This document shows, piece after piece, positions 8,531 through 14,697 of a DNA stretch of 16,377 bases. The translations under genes were made by a program, and so were the position numbers. The stretch is taken from positions 1-16,377 of the forward strand of contig JBKJZO010000046.1 of assembly GCA_046715235.1 (NCBI GenBank). The letters are read 5' to 3'. Within the stretch, counting starts at the first letter, position 1, and every line of letters begins with the position of its first letter. The notes under the pieces were generated by a model. The model ran no database searches, was not told the DNA's origin, and worked only from the letters and a program-made list of their open reading frames with translations. Origin of the DNA: JBKJZO01 sp046715235 (GTDB taxonomy: Bacteria; Actinomycetota; Actinomycetes; BP-191).

Positions 8531-9613
8531 GTGAACCCCGCGGGACCGGCAGCCGGTCCAGCTCACGAGAGTGAGGCGACAGTCCTCGTGCGACCCCTCG
8601 GTCGTCGGTTGCCCACCCGGGCTCAAACGTTTGCGATCGCCGCGTTCCTGATGTTGCCCGGCTGCGCGCCCACCGCGGCGACGAAGCAGGGGGAGGAGAT
8701 CGCCACCTTCTACAACATCGTTTTCTTCTTGGCCGTCGTGATCTTCGTCGGCATCAACGCCGCCCTCGTCTATTTCGTCGTGCGCTACCGGCGTAAGCCG
8801 ACCGACGTCGACATGCCCCCCCAGATCCACGGCAGCACGACCGCCGAGATCACCTGGACAGTCCTTCCCGCGCTCGTGGTGTTCGGGTTGTTCGGCATGA
8901 GCTGGTCGAGCATGCGCTCCCTCGACAAATCGCAGGGCAAACCAGGGGTCGTCGTCGAGGTGCAGGGCTTCCAGTGGAACTGGCAGTTCAACTACGGCGA
9001 CGGGCTCATCGTCCGGCCACCGAAACCTGGCGTGGCCCCGCTGATGAAGGTCCCGATCGACGAGCCGATCAGGTTCGTTCTGACCTCCGACAACGTGATC
9101 CACGCGTTCTCCGTGCCGGAGATGCTCTTCAAGCGCGATGTCGTCCCTGGTCGCATCAACCAGTTCGACATCACCTTCGACGCGCCCGGCAAGTACAACG
9201 GGCAGTGCGCGGAGTTCTGCGGCACCGACCACGCGGTCATGAACTTCCAGCTCGAAGCGCTCAACCGCGATGCTTTCGATGCCTGGGCCAAGGAAGCCAA
9301 AGCCGCAGCCTGTCAGGGCGAGCCGGCGGCTGAGCTCGACATCTCCTCGCCCGCCGGGCAGGTCGCGTTCGACAAGAGCTGCCTGGTCGCACCGGCCAAT
9401 CAGCCGGTCTCGGTCACCTACACCAACGGTGGTGGCCCGCTGCACAACTGGGCCATGGCCAAGAGCGCGGCAGAGCCCACGCCGATCACGCTGTCCGGCC
9501 CACCCATCGACAAAGGCACCCAGACGGTCACAGTGCCCCCCCAGCCGGCAAGCCAGCTGTACTTCTACTGCCAGGTCCACCCGGGCATGAACGGTACGTA
9601 CAAGGTCCAATGA
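8531..9613 (+). CDS. ctaC: Cytochrome c oxidase subunit II with a C-terminal cupredoxin domain
   Basis: This is a 360-residue lipoprotein-type subunit II. A lipobox, LPGC, ends at C45, and two transmembrane helices lie at about 61-86 and 108-128. The CuA domain follows with FQWNWQF (147-153), H191, and C226, C230, H234 and M237 in CAEFCGTDHAVM, so all CuA ligands are present. After about residue 272 a second domain starts (AFDKSCLVAPANQPVSVTYTN) and ends in YFYCQVHPGM. Its H305, C347, H350 and M353 form a type-1 copper set. This replaces the cytochrome c domain of caa3 oxidases; no CxxCH is present. GTG at 8531 is chosen because GGAGGG lies five bases before it; GTG at 8588 would give a more usual signal peptide length. 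It is the first gene of the oxidase operon. Confidence 0.92.
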   Translation: MNPAGPAAGPAHESEATVLVRPLGRRLPTRAQTFAIAAFLMLPGCAPTAATKQGEEIATFYNIVFFLAVVIFVGINAALVYFVVRYRRKPTDVDMPPQIHGSTTAEITWTVLPALVVFGLFGMSWSSMRSLDKSQGKPGVVVEVQGFQWNWQFNYGDGLIVRPPKPGVAPLMKVPIDEPIRFVLTSDNVIHAFSVPEMLFKRDVVPGRINQFDITFDAPGKYNGQCAEFCGTDHAVMNFQLEALNRDAFDAWAKEAKAAACQGEPAAELDISSPAGQVAFDKSCLVAPANQPVSVTYTNGGGPLHNWAMAKSAAEPTPITLSGPPIDKGTQTVTVPPQPASQLYFYCQVHPGMNGTYKVQ

Positions 9614-9641
9614 CGACGTACCCTCGAAACGCCCAGGTCTC

Positions 9642-9657
9642 CGGCCGCACGCGGCCG
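9642..9657 (+). promoter_or_regulatory. Hairpin just before the ctaD ribosome binding site
   Basis: CGGCCG, a CACG loop and CGGCCG form a perfect six-pair GC stem in the 58-bp gap between ctaC and ctaD. It ends three bases before the AGGAGG of ctaD. It could affect ctaD initiation or stabilise a processed mRNA end. No run of T follows, so it is not a typical terminator. Confidence 0.35.
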
Positions 9658-9671
9658 TATAGGAGGAACGC

Positions 9672-11381
9672 GTGACCGCTCACGTTGAGGGTGCGGGCGC
9701 AGTCCCGGCGAAGACGCACCCGGCGGCGAAGCCCAGGTCTGCGGTGCTCGACTACCTGACGACGACCGACCACAAGAAGATCGGCGTGATGTACCTGTGG
9801 TTCGCGTTCGGCATGTTCCTGATCGGCGGCCTGCTCGCGCTGGTGGTGCGCACCGACCTGGCCGTGCCCGAAGGCATCTTCAAGGACCGCGACACCTACA
9901 ACCAGATGTTCACGCTGCACGGCTCGATCATGCTGTTCCTTTTCATCATCCCGATCTGGAACGGCTGGGGTAACTACATCGTGCCGCTGCAGATCGGCGC
10001 GCTCGACATGGCCTTCCCCCGCATCAACGCGCTGTCGTTCTGGATGCTGCCGATCGGCGCGCTCTCCATCCTCAGTGGCTTCCTCACCAAGGACGGGCCC
10101 GCGGCCGCCGGATGGACGGAATACCAGCCGATCGCCGGCGCGCACGGCGCCGCGCAGGCACCTGGCAACGGCACCGACCTGTGGATCATCGGCGTACTCA
10201 TCATCACGATCGCGTCGTCGCTGGGCGCGATCAACTTCCTGGTGACGATCTTCAAGATGCGCGCGCCCGGCATGACGATGTTCCGGATGCCGGTGTTCAC
10301 CTGGAACATGCTGGTCACCAGCATCCTCGCGCTGCTTGCCGCCCCGGTTCTGATGTCGGCCTTGTCGATGGCGTTCATCGACCGCAACTACGGCGGCTCG
10401 TTCTTCGACCCCAACTTCGGGGGCGACGCGATCCTGTGGCAGAACCTGTTCTGGTTCTACAGCCACCCGGCCGTCTACATCATGATTCTTCCGGCGTTCG
10501 GCCTCATCTCCGAGGTGCTGCCGGTCTTCAGTCGCAAGCCGCTGTTCGGCTACAAGGCGTTCGTTTTCGCGACCATGGCGATCGGTGCGCTGGGCTTCTC
10601 GGTCTGGGCTCACCACATGTTCACGACGGGTGCGGTGCTGCTGCCGTTCTTCGCCTTCATGACGAGCCTGATCGCGATCCCGACCGGCGTGAAGTTCTTC
10701 AACTGGCTGGCGACGATGTGGCGCGGCCAGATCAGCTTCCCCACGCCGATGGTGTTCGCGCTTGGCTTCCTGTCGATGTTCCTGATCGGCGGAATCAACG
10801 GCATGTTCACGGCCCAACCGCCGATCGACTACCACCTGCACGACACCTACTGGGTCGTCGCGCACATCCACTACGTGCTCTTCGGCGGATCGGTGTTCGC
10901 GGTCTTCGCCGCCTTCTACTTCTGGTTCCCGAAACTGACCGGCCGTTTCCTGTCCGAGAAGCTCGGCTATTGGCACTTCGCGCTGACGTTCCTGGGTTTC
11001 AACCTCACGTTCTTCCCGATGCACATCCTCGGGCTGGCCGGCATGCCGCGCCGGATCGAGGAGTACGCCGCCAACCCCGGTTGGCAGCCGATGAACGTCG
11101 TCGCGACCGTGGGGGCTTTCCTGATCGCGGTCTCGACGCTGCCGTTCATCTACAACATCCTGCGCTCGATGAAGCACGGCGAGCCGGCGAGCAGTGACCC
11201 GTGGGAGGGCAACTCCCTCGAGTGGTGGACGACGTCCCCGCCCCCGGTCTACAACTTCGCCTCGCTGCCCCCGATCCGCAGTGAGCGCCCCGTGCTCGAC
11301 ATGAGGCTCGAGGCCGAGGCCGCCCGACGGCTCGAGGCCGAGGCACCGGCACCGCTCGAAACAGGCACAACGCCGGCGTAG
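9672..11381 (+). CDS. ctaD: Cytochrome c oxidase subunit I, A2-type
   Basis: The 569-residue catalytic subunit reduces oxygen at a heme a3-CuB centre and pumps protons across the membrane. About twelve helices are visible. Ligands are H83 and H400 for heme a, H398 for heme a3, and H265, H314 and H315 for CuB; Y269 is the expected crosslink partner of H265. The K-channel lysine is K341 (IPTGVKFF) and the D-channel entrance is D112 (GALDMAFPR). The helix VI motif is Y263-S264-H265-P266-A267-V268, so the usual D-channel Glu of GHPEV is Ala. This is the A2-subfamily signature, in which the YS pair is thought to replace the Glu. The start at 9672 has AGGAGG five bases upstream. The C-terminal tail after residue 500 is hydrophilic and ends in a small repeat. 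Confidence 0.96.
   Translation: MTAHVEGAGAVPAKTHPAAKPRSAVLDYLTTTDHKKIGVMYLWFAFGMFLIGGLLALVVRTDLAVPEGIFKDRDTYNQMFTLHGSIMLFLFIIPIWNGWGNYIVPLQIGALDMAFPRINALSFWMLPIGALSILSGFLTKDGPAAAGWTEYQPIAGAHGAAQAPGNGTDLWIIGVLIITIASSLGAINFLVTIFKMRAPGMTMFRMPVFTWNMLVTSILALLAAPVLMSALSMAFIDRNYGGSFFDPNFGGDAILWQNLFWFYSHPAVYIMILPAFGLISEVLPVFSRKPLFGYKAFVFATMAIGALGFSVWAHHMFTTGAVLLPFFAFMTSLIAIPTGVKFFNWLATMWRGQISFPTPMVFALGFLSMFLIGGINGMFTAQPPIDYHLHDTYWVVAHIHYVLFGGSVFAVFAAFYFWFPKLTGRFLSEKLGYWHFALTFLGFNLTFFPMHILGLAGMPRRIEEYAANPGWQPMNVVATVGAFLIAVSTLPFIYNILRSMKHGEPASSDPWEGNSLEWWTTSPPPVYNFASLPPIRSERPVLDMRLEAEAARRLEAEAPAPLETGTTPA
11305..11344 (+). repeat. Two copies of a 16-bp direct repeat in the ctaD tail
   Basis: GGCTCGAGGCCGAGGC occurs at 11305-11320 and again at 11329-11344, a 24-bp period. 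It encodes RLEAEA twice, giving a short charged Ala/Glu-rich end to subunit I. It probably arose by local slippage and has no obvious function. Confidence 0.7.
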
Positions 11382-11424
11382 CCGCGCGCCCACCCCGATC
11401 GCACGATCAGAGGAGAGCGACTCG

Positions 11425-12021
11425 ATGAGCAGTATCGCCGCGACGCCTGAGGCCGCGGTCGAGGGCGGCCGCCCGTCCGGCATGAGCATGCCGCTGCTCG
11501 GCATGGTGCTGTTCATCGCGTCCGAGGTGATGTTCTTCGCCGGGCTGTTCGGCGCCTACTTCAATATTCGGGCAAGCGCCGACGAGTGGCCGCCGGCCGG
11601 CCTGGAAGAGCTGCACTGGCACTTGCCGGCGCTGTTCACCGCGGTGCTGATCCTGTCGTCGTTCACGCTGCATGTCGCGCTGCACGCGATCAAGCGCGGC
11701 AACGGCCCGGCCCTGGTCCGCTGGACGATGATCACGGTCATCCTCGGCGTGATCTTCCTGGCGGGTCAGATCTACGACTACACCACGCTCGACTTCACCA
11801 TCAGGGACGGCGTCTACGGCACGACGTTCTACACGCTGACGGGCTTCCACGGAGCGCACGTCTTCGCCGGTATCTGCTACCTGTGCATCGTCCTCGCGCG
11901 TGGAGCGACCGGGCAGTTCACGCGGCACTCGCACGCCGCTGTCGAGGGCGCCGCGTTGTACTGGCACTTCGTCGACGTCGTCTGGATCGTGCTCTTCTTC
12001 ATCCTCTACGTGCTGAAGTAG
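11425..12021 (+). CDS. ctaE: Cytochrome c oxidase subunit III
   Basis: The 198-residue membrane protein has five helices, the short bacterial form without the two N-terminal helices of the mitochondrial subunit. Family marks are SEVMFFAGLFGAYF near residues 33-46, FTLHVALHAIKRGN, TGFHGAHVFAGICYL and the terminal YWHFVDVVWIVLFFILYVL. Subunit III binds lipid in its cleft and stabilises proton uptake by subunit I. The ATG at 11425 is preceded by a GAGGAG site. It lies 43 bp after ctaD and 11 bp before the subunit-IV-like gene. In the usual actinobacterial supercomplex operon ctaE is followed by qcrC, qcrA and qcrB; here it is not. Confidence 0.93.
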   Translation: MSSIAATPEAAVEGGRPSGMSMPLLGMVLFIASEVMFFAGLFGAYFNIRASADEWPPAGLEELHWHLPALFTAVLILSSFTLHVALHAIKRGNGPALVRWTMITVILGVIFLAGQIYDYTTLDFTIRDGVYGTTFYTLTGFHGAHVFAGICYLCIVLARGATGQFTRHSHAAVEGAALYWHFVDVVWIVLFFILYVLK

Positions 12022-12032
12022 CGGGGTCGCGC

Positions 12033-13304
12033 ATGCGTACGGCGTCCCGCGTCTTCGGTGCGATCAGCATCTTCGCGTTCGCTGCGGCCGTGCTGTTCGT
12101 CATCAGCGCGCGCAGCCGCAGCTCCACCCAGGGCGCGCTCGTGCTGGCGCTTTTCGGGTTGGCGAACGCCTATCTCTGGCGGGTCCTCGGCCATCAGGGG
12201 CGGCACGAGCTCGACGGGCTCGTCATCCCCGGCACTCCGTCGCTCAACGACGTGCAGCAGAACGACCCTGAATCGCTGCACCTGCCCGGACCGAGCGTGT
12301 TCCCGGCGGTCTACGCCGTCGCCGCCGGTCTCATCCTTGTCGGCCTGATCACCGATGTGGCGGTGTCGATCGCCGGCCTCGCGCTGTTCGTCGTCGCGTC
12401 GATCGGGTGGGGAATCCAGGCAGTCCGCGAGCACAGGTTCGCCGAGGCGCACGGTCACCACGAAACCGCCGGTGACGGCTTCGATCACCGAGCGGTCTCG
12501 CTGGCGCACCAGATATCCGCGTTCAGGCACCACCACCGCGGCGCGACGGCCAGTGTTCAGCACCTCGGCCACGACTCGGCCCGCATCGTGCTCGTCGGCG
12601 GGGACGGCGAGTGGGGTGACCTCGTCATTGACGACATCGCGATAGCCGAGTCGGCCTGTGCCCTGGCAGGAGTCGAGTCAACGACGACGTGGCCAGCCGG
12701 CCTGGGCGCTCGCATGCACTCGGGTGTCGCGCTCTGGGAGCGCATGGGCGGCAACGCGCACGTGGCGACGCACGCACCGCGCGACGGATACCTCCAGGTC
12801 GGTGCCCGGGTATTCCTGTCCATCGCGCTCTTCGCGTTCTTCGCGGCCGCGCTCTTCGTCCTGTCAGCTCGCGACCGCACGGCGACCCAGGGCACGCTGA
12901 TCCTGACGATGTTCGGCATCGCGAACGTCTATCTCTATGTCTTCATGCGCAACGCCAAGGGCTCCGCCGACGACGTGCGCTACGCCACGGTGAGCGGCAT
13001 CGCCGCCGAGCCGCTCGATCCCGCTCCGGCGATGGACCCCGACGACATCCACCTGCCTGGCCCCAGCATCTGGCCGGCGGTGTTCGCAATCGCAGGCGGC
13101 GCCGTACTGATCGGCCTGATCACCAACCCGCTCATCTCCGTGGCCGGCCTGGTGCTCTTCCTGGTCGCTGCGGGAGGGTGGATAGCTCAGGCCGTCGGCG
13201 AGTACCGGTTGGCTCTGGGCGGCGGTCACGGCGGGCACGCAGGCCACGGCGGCGCCGACGGCGCGGTGCCGGTCGACCACGTCAGCGCGCAGCAAACTCA
13301 CTAG
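12033..13304 (+). CDS. Tandem subunit-IV-like oxidase protein (two CtaF-like domains in one chain)
   Basis: A single uninterrupted frame of 423 residues contains two related membrane domains, at about 6-135 and 256-395. Each has two helices, a loop with HLPGPSxxPAV, and two more helices ending GW...QAV.E. In ungapped comparison the first helical pair shares 27 of 44 residues (RVF... to ...NxYL). HLPGPS and GLIT recur in the second pair. The layout resembles the small actinobacterial subunit IV (CtaF), which is normally one domain of about 135 residues. Between the copies lies a linker of about 120 residues that is His-rich and then contains ARIVLVGGDGEWGDL and GVALWERMGG, which I do not recognise. 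The C-terminus is Gly/His-rich. The ATG at 12033 is 11 bp after ctaE. Separate genes merged by a lost stop or a sequence error remain possible. Confidence 0.75.
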   Translation: MRTASRVFGAISIFAFAAAVLFVISARSRSSTQGALVLALFGLANAYLWRVLGHQGRHELDGLVIPGTPSLNDVQQNDPESLHLPGPSVFPAVYAVAAGLILVGLITDVAVSIAGLALFVVASIGWGIQAVREHRFAEAHGHHETAGDGFDHRAVSLAHQISAFRHHHRGATASVQHLGHDSARIVLVGGDGEWGDLVIDDIAIAESACALAGVESTTTWPAGLGARMHSGVALWERMGGNAHVATHAPRDGYLQVGARVFLSIALFAFFAAALFVLSARDRTATQGTLILTMFGIANVYLYVFMRNAKGSADDVRYATVSGIAAEPLDPAPAMDPDDIHLPGPSIWPAVFAIAGGAVLIGLITNPLISVAGLVLFLVAAGGWIAQAVGEYRLALGGGHGGHAGHGGADGAVPVDHVSAQQTH

Positions 13305-13324
13305 GTCGTCGCGGGTCCGACCTA
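13302..13324. terminator. Bidirectional inverted repeat between convergent genes
   Basis: TAGGTCG (13302-13308) and CGACCTA (13318-13324) form a seven-pair stem around a nine-base loop. The left arm begins with the TAG of the subunit-IV-like gene. The right arm contains, on the minus strand, the TAG of the cupredoxin gene. With only 17 bp between the two stops it is the sole candidate for transcription termination in both directions. There is no T-run. Confidence 0.45.
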
Positions 13325-13840
13325 CTTGACGACGATCTCGCCCTTCATGCCGAGCGTCAGGTGCGGGGTGCAGTAGTACTTGTAGGTGCCGGCCGTGTCG
13401 AACTTCTTCTTCACCGACTGGCCGGCCGCGGCCAGCGTGTTGTCTCCGATGGGTGAGTTCGGGTCGGGGGTCCCGTCGCCGCCGGTGACCGTGTGGAATC
13501 CGTCGGACACCCAGGTGACTTCGTCGCCCGCCTTGATCTGCAGGGTTGCGGGAGCGAACACAGCCGGCGTCGTGGTCATCTTCACCTCGGTGCCGCCGGC
13601 GGCTGGCGGCGCACCGGTGCCTGCCGTTGCTGACCCGGTGGCAGCGGGTGTGGTCGCGGCCGCAGTCGTCGCAGCTGGACTGGGAGGCACTGTCGGGGCC
13701 GGGTTGATCGTTGCCGCTGGCTTGTCCAGCGCGGCCGCGGTCGCGACCTCACTGTTCGGGACCAGGCGCTCGGCGTTGCCGCAACCCGCGAGCACGAGTG
13801 GGGCGGCGAGCAGCAGTCCGGTGGCGCGTCGGGGGAGCAT
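13322..13840 (-). CDS. Cupredoxin-domain lipoprotein
   Basis: The 172-residue exported lipoprotein has a short basic N-terminus, a hydrophobic stretch and a lipobox LAGC with C20 as the lipidation site. An Ala/Thr/Pro-rich flexible spacer (about 40-85) would hold the copper domain away from the membrane. The C-terminal domain (about 87-172) is plastocyanin-like, with H116 (DGFHTVTG) and C157, H160 and M165 (YYCTPHLTLGMKG) as the type-1 copper set. Such proteins carry single electrons. Its position at the end of the oxidase locus makes it a candidate donor to the oxidase, but this is inference. The frame is open further upstream, but the ATG at 13840 gives a correct signal peptide; GAAAGG lies ten bases before it. 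It is divergent from sufR. Confidence 0.87.
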   Translation of the reverse strand: MLPRRATGLLLAAPLVLAGCGNAERLVPNSEVATAAALDKPAATINPAPTVPPSPAATTAAATTPAATGSATAGTGAPPAAGGTEVKMTTTPAVFAPATLQIKAGDEVTWVSDGFHTVTGGDGTPDPNSPIGDNTLAAAGQSVKKKFDTAGTYKYYCTPHLTLGMKGEIVVK

Positions 13841-13942
13841 GCAGGCGCGACCTTTCGCGGTGGCGGAACGTGAAAAAACGGTGCTCAGGATACTTAAGGG
13901 CGCCGCCGATTGCCGCATTCGGCCAGGCGATCGCGAGCGTGT

Positions 13943-13981
13943 TTGCCGCTCCCCGGGAATTACGGCACACTCTTGTTGTGA
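13943..13981 (+). promoter_or_regulatory. sufR promoter and SufR operator, leaderless start
   Basis: TTGCCG (13943-13948) and CACACT (13966-13971) are 17 bp apart. The -10 is followed by six bases and the GTG of sufR at 13978, so transcription should start at or next to the start codon. ACACT-CTTGT-TGTGA (13967-13981) agrees exactly with the ACACT-N5-TGTGA site that I recall being reported for mycobacterial SufR. It covers the -10 and the start codon, so bound SufR would block its own operon. Confidence 0.7.
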
Positions 13982-14697
13982 AAAACCTCCAACTTGAAGC
14001 TGGCTCCCCGGCAACCGATGTCGCGGAGCAGCGCACCCGTGCGCGGGTGAGCCAGCTCCTGCTCGAGCTCGGGTCGGCAACGGCCGCGGAACTCGGCGCG
14101 GCGCTGAGCCTGAGCCCGGCTGCGATCCGGCGCCATCTCGACGCGATGCTTGCTGCCGGCACCATTTCGGCCCTTGTGCCGATCGAGGACGCCCACCGCG
14201 GTCGTGGCCGCCCGGCCCGCGCTTTTGCCCTCACCGAGACTGGGCGCGACGCATTCCCGCATTCGTACGACGACCTCGCCACATCGGCCCTGTCGTTCCT
14301 GGCCCGGCACGGTGGCGACGCCGCGGTCACGGAGTTTGCCGCCGCCCGTTCGAGCGAGCTCGTATCTCGCTACCGTGACCGCATCGCCGGCTCGTCCGCC
14401 GACGAGCGTGCCAAGTCCCTCGCCGTCGCTCTCACTCAGGACGGCTACGCCGCGACGGCCGAGAACGGCGCGGTCTGCCAGCACCACTGCCCGGTGCAGC
14501 ACGTCGCGGAACAGTTCCCCCAGTTGTGCGTTGCAGAGACTGAGGCCTTTTCCAAGCTGCTGGGGCAGCCCGTCCTGCGCCTGACCACGATCGCCCACGG
14601 CGAGAGCTGCTGCACCGCGAGCATGCAGTCGTCGACGTCCAAACCCGCGGCGAGCGAACCAACGACCAGCCGCGACTCCGGGAGGACACCCGCATGA
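13978..14697 (+). CDS. sufR: Fe-S cluster-sensing repressor SufR
   Basis: The 239-residue transcription factor has an N-terminal winged helix (about 20-95) with recognition segment SPAAIRRHLDAML and wing HRGRGRPARAFALTETG. The C-terminal part carries the cluster-binding Cys: C167 and C171 (VCQHHC), C184 (PQLC), and C211-C212 (ESCC). In mycobacteria SufR holds a 4Fe-4S cluster and represses the suf operon when the cluster is present. The frame runs in from upstream, but the GTG at 13978 is the first that gives the family's usual N-terminus and it fits the promoter geometry. Its TGA overlaps the sufB ATG by four bases, so the two are probably translationally coupled. The Ser/Thr/Pro-rich end after about residue 215 looks variable. 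Confidence 0.92.
   Translation: MKNLQLEAGSPATDVAEQRTRARVSQLLLELGSATAAELGAALSLSPAAIRRHLDAMLAAGTISALVPIEDAHRGRGRPARAFALTETGRDAFPHSYDDLATSALSFLARHGGDAAVTEFAAARSSELVSRYRDRIAGSSADERAKSLAVALTQDGYAATAENGAVCQHHCPVQHVAEQFPQLCVAETEAFSKLLGQPVLRLTTIAHGESCCTASMQSSTSKPAASEPTTSRDSGRTPA

Noticed and set aside
9272..9613. Cytochrome c domain fused to subunit II, as in caa3 oxidases
   Set aside because: There is no CxxCH in the extension; the ligands are those of a cupredoxin.
11382..11424. Terminator between ctaD and ctaE based on GATC-GCAC-GATC
   Set aside because: The stem has only four pairs and no T-run, and ctaE follows closely with its own ribosome binding site. The genes look cotranscribed.
9528..11516. 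A 662-codon open frame on the minus strand opposite ctaD
   Set aside because: It is a GC-bias shadow of ctaD: rich in Arg, His, Glu and Asp, with no recognisable domain, while the plus strand encodes a clear oxidase subunit with all metal ligands.
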